Below, one piece after another: positions 9,701 through 18,200 of a stretch of 64,000 nt of DNA (its first letter is position 1; the number at the start of each line of letters is the position of its first letter). This DNA is from M3007 sp046329435 (lineage in GTDB: Bacteria; Bacteroidota; Bacteroidia; Chitinophagales; Saprospiraceae): the NCBI GenBank assembly GCA_046329435.1, contig JAXLUR010000001.1:62001-126000 (forward strand), given 5' to 3'. The position numbers and the translations under genes are program-made. The notes beneath the pieces were generated by a model, which was given only the letters and a program-made list of their open reading frames with translations, made no database searches and was not told where the DNA came from.

Positions 9701-12700
9701 CAATTCCGGCACTGCCACGGCGACGGATAACTGTGCCGCGCCGACGATTACCTACACGGATGGCCCGATCACGGCCACTTGTGCCAACGGCTTCACCTTC
9801 GTTCGCACCTGGAAGGCTTCCGACGGCGTCAACATGAGTACGGCAACGCAAGCGATTACGGTTCAGGATATTATCAAGCCCGTCCTTTCGCTCAGTTCCC
9901 CGATTGTTGTCAACTCGACGCAAGGTCCCGGCGGTTCGCCGGCATGTTCGGCACAGGTTAATCTGGCCGTACAGGGCAACCAGGTGTCGGACAACTGTAC
10001 GGATGATGCCGACATGACCTACTCTTACTACATTCAGTATCCGGCTCCTCCGAACAACTATGGTTTCACGAATGTTGGTTCGGCCATGTCGCCCGTCAAT
10101 GGTAACCCCGGCTTGACGAATTTCCCGATCGGGATTTCTACGGTGACCTACATTGCCAAAGACGAATGCGGCAACACGACGGCTCAAACGATCACGGTGG
10201 AAGTGAAGGACGCTATTGCACCGGCTTTCAACTATCCTAAATGCGGCGAACACGTCGTATTGCCGAATACCTCCGGCGCCTGCTCCAACCTGTACTCCTG
10301 GATTCGCCCCTGGTCTTCGGTCCCGAACGTATCGGATTGCAACAGTTTTTCCGTTACCGAGACGATCAGCAACCCGACCGTACAGCAGGCCGTCAACCTG
10401 TCTAATCCGTTCAATTACAACGGATTCTTCTTCCAGGTATTTGTGACCGCACAATTCCCGGTTGGCGTTACCACGGTGTCGTACACCGCGACGGATGCCA
10501 GCAACAACGTTTCCGTCTGCTCCTTCACGGTTGAGATCAAAGACACACAAAAGCCTCAGCTGACTTGCCCCGGTAACCAGGTGCTTACGGCGACTTGCCC
10601 CACGGCTCAGGTGCCCGACTACCGCAACCTCGTGCTGGTGTCCGACAACTGTCCGGGTAATGTGGTCCTGACGCAGAAATTTGCTCCCGGCACCACCCTG
10701 GGTTCCATCTTCGCACCCAACCCGCCGCTTGCAGGCAATACTTTCCCGATTACGATCAAAGGCCAGGATGCCTACAACGCCGACAGTTGCACGTTTAACG
10801 TGACGCTTCAGGACGGTCAGGCTCCGATCCCGACTGTTGCAGTACTGCCGATGTTGACCGACTCCTGCGGCGGATTTGTGATCGAAGCGCCTTCGGCAAC
10901 CGATCCCTGCAACCCGAACGCGCCGATTATTTACGGTACTCCCTCGACGCCGGTAGGCACTTTTATCCCCGGCACGCCGCCCAAATACAACCTGATGCCC
11001 GGTAACTATGTGATTACCTGGCTGTACGACGACGGCAACGGGAACGTAACCACCCAACCGCAGAATATTACGGTTCTGGTCGATGTATTCCCGCCGCAGG
11101 CCCTCTGCAAACCTCCGTTTACGGTACACCTCAACAGCCAGGGTCTTGCTACGGTCACCACTGCCCAACTGGACAACGGCAGCAATGATCCCAACGATTG
11201 CGGCCCTGTCACGCTTTCTTTGATCAACCCGATCCTTGATTGCTCGGAACTGGGCGACGCCATTGTTTCGCTGGTTGTTACCGACCATACGGGCAACCAC
11301 GACACCTGCTCTGTCACGATCAATGTGGTTGACCCGGTTGTTCCGGTGCTGCAAACAGAGCCGAATGATACGACCATTCAGGCTTGCCAGCTCATTCCTG
11401 ACGCTGTGACGCTCTCGGCCACCGACAACTGTGACGACGATGTCGAAATTGAATTTACCGAAACATCCACCCAAACGGCGTCCGGCTATGGTTTCTACAA
11501 CTATACCATCACCCGCCTTTGGGTAGCAACGGATACTTCCGGCAATTCTTCGTCGGCTACTCAGATTGTTACGGTAGCAGATACGGAGGCGCCGACTTTC
11601 CTGGCCGGCACGCCGGATACCCTGATTATTGCCACTACACCAGACGACCTTTCCTGCACGGCCCTGCTGGAATTTGACCTTCGTGATTACGTCGAAGATT
11701 GTGCCACGGGCGATGATATCATCATCACCAGCATTGGTGGCGCAGGCTCCGGTTCCGATGTGACGGGCTACTACGATCTCGGTACGCACACCATTACTTT
11801 CACCGTGCGTGATTCGAGCCTGAATCAATCGACCCATCAACTCACGGTTATTGTGGAAGATGCCACACCGCCGAATGCGGTTTGTATCAATGGCCTCAGT
11901 GCTGCCCTACAGCCCTCCGGGACAGTATCGGTAGCCGACTTCCAGTTCAATAACCTCAGCTTTGACAATTGCTACGGCTTCTTTGTCGATCTGGCAGTGC
12001 AACGACTCGATGAAGTGCCGCTCCAGGCGCCCAGTGATCTGCTCACCTTTGATTGCTCCGATGCCGACGGCGTGACGCAGCATCCGGTAAAACTGTACGT
12101 GACCGATCCGGAAGGCAATACTTCTTCCTGCCTGACCTATATCGTGATTCAGGACAACGTCGCGCCGGTGATTACGTTCTGCCCGCCGAGCAAAACGGTC
12201 GTTTGCTCCGACAACCTTTCTCCCGACACGCACCAGTATGCGCTGGCTACCGATAACTGCTCCTCGCCCGACTATCCCGCCATCTCGTACTCCGATACTC
12301 AGGATACTGCCGATGCCAACTCGATGGCTTGCTACCTGATTCACCGTACCTGGAAGGCAACCGACCTGTCTGGCAATACCTCGACCTGCGTACAAACGTT
12401 CTCGGTGATCGATACCATTGCGCCGGTGCTGAGCGCTTATAACCCGGATATTACGGTGTCTTGCGAAGCAGGCGTACCCAGTCCGCTCAGCATCACGGCA
12501 ACCGACAACTGCTCGCTCAACGTAACGGTGGAGTTGCAGGAAGATACGATCAACGTAGCCCAGGGCCCCTGCGGTAATTACAGCTACACCATCGTACGCA
12601 CCCGAACGGCAGTGGACGATTGCGGAAACGTGACGGTTCACGTGCGCAATATCACTGTGGTAGATACAACGGCGCCGAGTTTCCCGGGCTTGCAGGATAC

Positions 12701-15152
12701 GCTAAAGGTCTATTCGGCCAACAGTGCTCCCAACACCAATTGCACGGTACCGGTCAACTTTGCCGTAACGCCGTTCGATTGCTCGACAACGGCTGAAATG
12801 CTGATTACCAACGACGCGCCGTTTGGCGACGGTTCGATGGATATCAGCGGCAATTACCCGGTTGGCACGTACAAGATTTTCTTCTCGGCAGTCGATGCCT
12901 GTGGCAACACTGGTGTTGATTCTCTCGTCCTTGAAGTGATCGACAACAGCATTCCGACTGTGGTCTGCAACAACAACGTGGTTGTTTCGCTGGGCAGTAA
13001 CGGCTCCGCGACCATCCAGCCGGACGATATCGACCTGGGCAGCGTTGATAACTGTGCCATCGATACCATGTATCTCGACCTTGCCACCTTCGATTGCAGT
13101 AATCTGGGCCTCAATCCGGTTACGCTCTCGGTTGTGGATGTGAACGGCAATCTCAACACTTGCACAGTAAATGTAAATGTGACGCTTGGCGTAGGCAGCG
13201 GCCTCTCTATCGACGTACAGGGAAGCAATGAATCGTTCTTTGGCGCCGAAGACGGCGAGGCAACGGTGGTCATCACCGGCGGCTCGGGCAACGTTACTTA
13301 CGAATGGAGCACCGACGAAACGACCTCTACTATCTCTAGCCTGACACCCGGCACCTATTATGTGACAGTTTACGATCAAGGCAGCGGTTGTCAACAGGTT
13401 GATTCTGTGACGATTGTCGAAGGCGCCAAAATCAAATTGACGATTGGCGACCAGGGCGGCGCACAAGGCGAAACAGTTTCTGTGCCGGTTTCTGTGGAAA
13501 ACTTCACTTCCGTCTCCGGATTTACGTTCACGGTGAACGTGCTCGACCCGGCTGTCGGTACGGTGGTTGGCGTTTCGGGTATTGATCCGAACCTTTCCTC
13601 CAGCCTGCAGACCAACCTGCTGGCCGGCAACAATATCGGTGTACTGTGGACGGATATCAACCCGCTCACACTGCCCGACGGCACGATCCTGTTCTACGTC
13701 GATGTCCAACTCGGCACGGCCCCGTTGGGCTCCAATACTCCTGTGGCTGCCGTTGGCGCCCCGGTCGTACTCAACTTTACTGTGGAAGGCGCCAATGGCC
13801 CTGTGGATGTCACGATCGATCAAATGACCGGCTCGGTTGAAATTACGCAACTGGTCAACACCGACGTCACCCTGGCCGGCGACATCAAGACCTGGATCAA
13901 TCCGGAAAACCCGAACAGTATTGAAAAACCGGTGGCCAATGTCACGGTCAGCCTGACCGGTACGGTGACCAATTCCGAAATTACGACGGCTGCCGGCACC
14001 TACGATTTCGACGTGCCGCTCAATGCCAATACCACTACTGCCTGCAGCAAAGTAACGGTTGGCCCGCCCTACAACGCGGGTGTTACGGCCGGCGACTTGC
14101 TTCGTATCGTCAACCATATTTTTGGCGACACCCTGCCTTCGCCGTACCAATGGATTGCTGCCGACGTGAACAACACCAAAACAGTTACGCTGGCCGACTA
14201 TCTGTTGATCCAGCGCCTGGCACTGGGTACCGATCAGCATATTATGAACTCGCCCGACTGGAAATTCGTGCCGAAGAGCCACTTGTTCCCGGCCAACAGC
14301 ACGGCGCCGTTTGGTCCGCTGACGCTCCCGTATCCGCAAACGATCCAGCACAACCCGGCTGACCAGGATTTCCTCGACGACGACTTCGTAGCCATCCGCA
14401 TGGGCGACGTGAACGGCAACACGCCGGTAACGCTCACCAATGACGATGTGGAAGACCGCAGCGGCGAAACCTTCCGTTTCCGCGTGACCGACCGCGCCTT
14501 CCAGGCCGGCGAACTGGTGACCATTCCGTTCAAAGCGAGCGATTTCACCAACCGCCACGCCTACCAGATGACGATCGATTTCGACCCGGCAGTGTTCGAA
14601 CTCGCCGATATGAAAGGCGCCAAACTCGAACTGACCGACGATAACTTCGGTACCGCACACCTCTCCGACGGTCACCTGACCACCTTGTGGGTCAGCCGCG
14701 AACCGGTTACGGTGAATGACGACGAAGTGCTCTTCACGGTGACGTTCCGCGCCCTGCAAAGCAGCAGCAACCTGTCGAAGGTCATGCATGTGGGATCCGA
14801 CATTACCCGTGCAGAAGCATACAACCCCGACGGCAGTACGATGAAGGTCGATCTTGAATTTGTACAGCCGCTCAACGGTCTGAACGAAGCCGATTTCGCG
14901 CTGTACCAAAACCAGCCCAACCCCTTCCGCGAGGGTACAGTCATCGGTTTCCGCCTGCCGGAATCCGGTCGCGCCTCCCTGCGCGTGTACAATGCAGCGG
15001 GTCAGTTGGTCAAACTGGTTGTCGGCAACTTCGAACAAGGCTACAACGAAGTGCGCTTCCAGAAAGGCGACTTCGGTACGCCGGGCGTTTACTGGTACGA
15101 ACTGGAAACGCCGACGCACAGCGATCGCAAAAAGATGATCCTCATTGATTAA
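6702..15152 (+). CDS. Giant secreted HYR-repeat protein with cohesin-like and dockerin-like modules and a type A T9SS tail
   Basis: About 2,816 residues. I prefer the ATG at 6702 over the in-frame one at 6630 because it gives a compact signal peptide (core MAMLLLLGA, ending AHAQ). About 22 tandem HYR or HYR-like Ig domains follow to about residue 2165, each bounded by D-x-x-x-P and a CxFxVxVxD-type end. Next come an SprB-like repeat (about 2168-2240), a cohesin-like domain (about 2243-2380), a dockerin-like segment (about 2457-2513, with the calcium-loop-like DVNNTKTVTLAD), a second cohesin-like domain (about 2590-2722), and a C-terminal type A T9SS domain (last ~90 residues, opening NQPNPFREGTVIGF). 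The protein should cross the outer membrane by T9SS and stay on or leave the cell surface. Adhesion or scaffolding is inferred. Codon use opposite this gene creates very long false minus-strand frames. Confidence 0.93.
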   Translation: MNSNPTLRWLTSCCMAMLLLLGAQQAHAQCDIAFPATPATIGLTLDPITGTASLTRLMINGAGYSTGTCTPMTSAKTRLYADQAKTIYLGTPPYTLSCSDLSSPQPLEFWVAFAQNGGDPPNDPNESEAKKFFVQLEDITPPVVTCPANALRNTNPAACTYSAVGAEFDATATDNCGPITYSYVLSGATTGSGSGSLSGVALNQGTTTITWTAMDGKGNTDDCSFSVTVSDAQAPNPITCPTPLNPYGTDNGVCYADLSFAAPAATDNCPGVVVTWAAPGAVPASGSGSLSGVRFAEGLLTTVTFTATDAAMNTATCNFNVLVQDDEKPVITCPSSPLVRSASLPASCSYTAAGSEFDATAVDNCVIPTLVNNYDATSSLAGSVFPIGTTNVIWTALDGDGNTASCTIVVKVNDNTAPSVTPSPVGQNFSFPVTAGDCSKVVTFTRPSIGTVSDCSAVTFTETVLSGPDPNVLTGAPAFPPTGGGSITVQFPAGVTVVRYQWTDAFNNEIHVDYTFDIDENEAPDAECVGSSVLLTLDPQIGVVLLDPSVIDNGSSDNCAIDTIIVSPSLFDCTNLGNNTVTLTVKDESGNTDNCTATVYITDNTSPIVSCPTNVTIPSNASCTASIADLIFNQAAPVIPITVGPKEYYDNALDPCGVTFEYKINSGSFTSVSPGIFNEFDLSGLVFNTGLTTVTVRVLDGSLNSGTCSFSVNVTDQAGPVFNDSPANVPDNGSTVNLNTVTNGCFAQYSWTWPAVSDACSPPVTTLFQSHQPGAIFPLGTTTVSWLAKDALGNIGTYTFNVVVADNQNPVAKCKNATVQLDGTGNATIPVSSIDNGSTDNCSFTLSPSTFAFDCIPLGANIVTMTATDFGGRTSTCTATVTVQDLIAPNVTCQSGTLTVNLTGATATILPNQIYATSTDNCSKTDSIKLDVGGAYATSLTVGCPQIGLHTVFLKVTDPAGNVNTSCSRQVNVVDAGAPAITAPGPLTVSCDVYYAQSPFNSGTATATDNCAAPTITYTDGPITATCANGFTFVRTWKASDGVNMSTATQAITVQDIIKPVLSLSSPIVVNSTQGPGGSPACSAQVNLAVQGNQVSDNCTDDADMTYSYYIQYPAPPNNYGFTNVGSAMSPVNGNPGLTNFPIGISTVTYIAKDECGNTTAQTITVEVKDAIAPAFNYPKCGEHVVLPNTSGACSNLYSWIRPWSSVPNVSDCNSFSVTETISNPTVQQAVNLSNPFNYNGFFFQVFVTAQFPVGVTTVSYTATDASNNVSVCSFTVEIKDTQKPQLTCPGNQVLTATCPTAQVPDYRNLVLVSDNCPGNVVLTQKFAPGTTLGSIFAPNPPLAGNTFPITIKGQDAYNADSCTFNVTLQDGQAPIPTVAVLPMLTDSCGGFVIEAPSATDPCNPNAPIIYGTPSTPVGTFIPGTPPKYNLMPGNYVITWLYDDGNGNVTTQPQNITVLVDVFPPQALCKPPFTVHLNSQGLATVTTAQLDNGSNDPNDCGPVTLSLINPILDCSELGDAIVSLVVTDHTGNHDTCSVTINVVDPVVPVLQTEPNDTTIQACQLIPDAVTLSATDNCDDDVEIEFTETSTQTASGYGFYNYTITRLWVATDTSGNSSSATQIVTVADTEAPTFLAGTPDTLIIATTPDDLSCTALLEFDLRDYVEDCATGDDIIITSIGGAGSGSDVTGYYDLGTHTITFTVRDSSLNQSTHQLTVIVEDATPPNAVCINGLSAALQPSGTVSVADFQFNNLSFDNCYGFFVDLAVQRLDEVPLQAPSDLLTFDCSDADGVTQHPVKLYVTDPEGNTSSCLTYIVIQDNVAPVITFCPPSKTVVCSDNLSPDTHQYALATDNCSSPDYPAISYSDTQDTADANSMACYLIHRTWKATDLSGNTSTCVQTFSVIDTIAPVLSAYNPDITVSCEAGVPSPLSITATDNCSLNVTVELQEDTINVAQGPCGNYSYTIVRTRTAVDDCGNVTVHVRNITVVDTTAPSFPGLQDTLKVYSANSAPNTNCTVPVNFAVTPFDCSTTAEMLITNDAPFGDGSMDISGNYPVGTYKIFFSAVDACGNTGVDSLVLEVIDNSIPTVVCNNNVVVSLGSNGSATIQPDDIDLGSVDNCAIDTMYLDLATFDCSNLGLNPVTLSVVDVNGNLNTCTVNVNVTLGVGSGLSIDVQGSNESFFGAEDGEATVVITGGSGNVTYEWSTDETTSTISSLTPGTYYVTVYDQGSGCQQVDSVTIVEGAKIKLTIGDQGGAQGETVSVPVSVENFTSVSGFTFTVNVLDPAVGTVVGVSGIDPNLSSSLQTNLLAGNNIGVLWTDINPLTLPDGTILFYVDVQLGTAPLGSNTPVAAVGAPVVLNFTVEGANGPVDVTIDQMTGSVEITQLVNTDVTLAGDIKTWINPENPNSIEKPVANVTVSLTGTVTNSEITTAAGTYDFDVPLNANTTTACSKVTVGPPYNAGVTAGDLLRIVNHIFGDTLPSPYQWIAADVNNTKTVTLADYLLIQRLALGTDQHIMNSPDWKFVPKSHLFPANSTAPFGPLTLPYPQTIQHNPADQDFLDDDFVAIRMGDVNGNTPVTLTNDDVEDRSGETFRFRVTDRAFQAGELVTIPFKASDFTNRHAYQMTIDFDPAVFELADMKGAKLELTDDNFGTAHLSDGHLTTLWVSREPVTVNDDEVLFTVTFRALQSSSNLSKVMHVGSDITRAEAYNPDGSTMKVDLEFVQPLNGLNEADFALYQNQPNPFREGTVIGFRLPESGRASLRVYNAAGQLVKLVVGNFEQGYNEVRFQKGDFGTPGVYWYELETPTHSDRKKMILID

Positions 15153-15180
15153 AAAAGCAGCCCTGTAACGAAGGATTCAG

Positions 15181-15252
15181 GTTGAAAAAAGTTGATAAAC
15201 GGTTTATAAGGTTCAATAAATTTTATAATGCGTGTTTATCAACTTTTTCAAC
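15181..15252 (+). promoter_or_regulatory. Long near-perfect inverted repeat between two surface-protein genes
   Basis: The left arm GTTGAAAAAAGTTGATAAAC (15181-15200) pairs with GTTTATCAACTTTTTCAAC (15234-15252) with a single bulged A across a 33-base loop. It starts 28 bases after one stop codon and ends 42 bases before the next start. No clean U-tract follows, so it may be a processing or stability element, or a protein-binding site, rather than a simple terminator. Confidence 0.6.
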
Positions 15253-15294
15253 CGCTGCCATGCAGCCGTTGGGCTTTTTAATTCGCTCTGAACC

Positions 15295-18200
15295 ATGAGA
15301 AATATTTTATTAATCCTGATCTTTTTTGCGTCGTTGATGGGCTCCGGCCGGTCGTCGGCACAAGTGGTACTGAAAACCGATACCATTACGGTGCCCTGTT
15401 CTTCGACCGACACGTTTCTGGTGCCGTTGCGCGTTCTGAATTTTACCGACGTAGGTTCTTTTCAGTTCACGCTCTCCTGGAACTCCCAAAATCTCGATTA
15501 CATCGCCACCGGCCCTCTGCAAACTGAATTTACAAGCGGGCCGGTCAATTTCGGTTTTGATACATCGGCTGTTTTTGTCAACAGCGGCAAACTGACTTTC
15601 AACTGGACCAGATTCGGCGGCGCCACCGTTCCGGATTCCACGATTATTTTTCAAATCGCTTTCGTACGGATCGGCGGCCCTTACACAACCGTAGGGTTTT
15701 CCAATGACCCGGTTATTGTGGAGGTCACCGACCCCGACGGCAACGAAGTGCCCTGGATGGTGATGAACGGCGGCGTGAAACCCGTCGATACCGAAGGGCC
15801 CTCCATTACCTGCCCGGCCAATGTGACTGTGCCCGGCGCCGGCCCTACTCCTGTGCCCGGCATAGCGCCGGCCAGCCTGACCGACAACTGCGGCGTGCCG
15901 GCAGCAGGATTTGCTGTCACCGGCGCCACGACATTCAATGCGCCCAACGACCCCGATGCAAGCGGTACTTCATTCAATCTTGGACAAAGCACCGTAACCT
16001 ACACGGCAACCGATGTGGGCGGTCAAACTGCCTCTTGCTCTTTTACCGTCACCGTTGAGCCTGCCCTGACGGATGATTTTACGCTCATCGCCGGCAACGT
16101 CAACGGCTCCTGTAATACAACACTTGTCGTCCCGATCACTACGCTGAATTTCGACTCCCTCGGATCACTTCAGTTTTCCCTGGGCTGGAATCCGCAAGTG
16201 CTTGGCTATCAATCGGTAGGCAATTTCAACCCTTCTCTTATGCTTGCTCCGAGCAACTTCGGCGTAGCACAGGTGAACTCCGGGTTTCTTTCTTTTAACT
16301 GGACAACCGGCCAGCCCCTCACGGGGGGCACCAGCCTGCCGGACGGCGCTGTGCTGTTTACCATCCAGTTTACGGTTGCCGGCACCGCCGGGACGAATAG
16401 TTCGATTGCATTTGGCGATTTTCCTTCTGTCAAGGAGGCCTATCAGGTTAGCGACCTGATCAACGAACTCCCCATTGTGACGATCAATGGCCAAAGCAAT
16501 ATTTCCGACAACGTAGCGCCCGTGCTGACTTGCCCGTTGAGTGTGGCTGTACCCGCCGATCCCGGTTTTACCACCGCGACGGTGAACGGCCTCTCGCCCC
16601 TGGCGCTCAGCGACAACTGCGCCGGCGTTGTTGGCCTGACCTACACTGCCACGGGCGCTACGCCCGGTACGGGTACAGGCCCCGCAAACGGCATTTACAA
16701 TGCCGGTACCACAACGGTTACCTACACGGCTACCGACGCTTCCGGAAACACTGCCACCTGCTCGTTTACGGTACTGGTGGATGCCGGTCAAACCCTGAAT
16801 CTGTACCTCGACACGATCGCGGTGGATTGCCAGGGCGCAGGCGACACGGTGTCCTTTCAGGTTACTGTTGAAAACTTTGTTGACATCTGGGGGCTTCAGT
16901 TTTCCGTAAACTGGGATGAAGCCGTCTTGAAATGGATCAGCGTATCTAACCTGAACCCGGGCCTCAACCTGGATGCCACCAGTTTCATCGGCTATGTAGG
17001 CACCCAAAACGGTATTCTTCGTTTTCTCGACGGCGACGGCAGCTTCGGCTGGCCCGACCTGCCGGACGGCGATACGCTTTTTACGATCAATTTCGTGGTG
17101 CTCGATCCCGATGCCACCACAGATATCGCCTTTATTCCGCCCTTTGACGCTGTGAACGGTTCATTCGCATCCGTTCCGCTGTCAACCACGGGCGGCTATT
17201 TCCAAAGTGCCGATCAATCGCCGCCCTCCATCACTTGCCCGACGGTGACACCGGTGGATGCTGCTGTCGGTTTGTGCTCGGCAAACGTACAGATTCCTTC
17301 GCCCACGGTGAACGACGCCTGTTCGGGCGTAGCAGGGGTAACTCAGGTGCCGCCCGGCAACACTTTCAATACGGGCACCACACAGGTATTTTTTACAGCG
17401 ACAGACAATGCCGGCAACTCGGCGGTTTGTTCGCTGACAGTTACGGTTAATGATGTTACGCCGCCGCAGATTGCAGGTTGCCCGACCGACTTTAGCGTCA
17501 ATGCGTCCGGCGTCAACTGCGAAGGCATTGGCGAATGGACGGCGCCGACTGCAACTGACGCCTGCGGACAAGCTACGCTGCAGCAACCGAATTTCACTCC
17601 CGGCTCTTCGTTCCCGGTCGGCTCGACGACGGTGATCTACACGGCTGTCGACGCTGCCAACAACTCCGCCACCTGTTCTTTCACCGTTACGGTAAAAGAT
17701 AATCAGGCGCCGACCATCGTTTGCCCTGGCGACGTTGTCACGAACGCGGTTTCGGGCAACGGCAACTGCTCCGGCATTGCCCAGTTTGCAGATGCGACCG
17801 GTACCGACAACTGCGACCAAGCGCTTGATTTCACGAGTGATTATGGCTCGGGCGATACGTTCCCGGTGGGTACGACCACCGTTACGTTCGAGGCAGAGGA
17901 CGATTACGGCAATACGGCAAGCTGCCAGTTTACCGTCACCGTGCTGGATGCCAGCGCGCCGACCCTGCTCTGCCCGGTCAGCATCGTTGATACCAGCGAC
18001 GCCAATGTTTGCGGCGCCAATATCGACTGGGCCGCGCCCTCCGCTGCTGATGATTGCGATCCCGCAGTAGTGGTAACTTCCGATCCGGTTGTTGCCCCGG
18101 GTGCATTCTTCCCGAGCGGCATCACTACGGTAACTTACACTGCAACCGATAACTCGGGCAATACCAGCACCTGCAGTTTCAGTATCACCGTGGTAGAAAC

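Noticed and set aside
8517..11840. 1,107-residue minus-strand open frame
   Set aside because: Antisense to the HYR repeats of the 6702 gene. The sense frame has clear HYR domains, signal peptide and T9SS tail, while this one has an Arg/Val-rich pattern and no domain.
12702..15119. 805-residue minus-strand open frame
   Set aside because: Shadow of the 6702 gene's 3' end for the same reasons.
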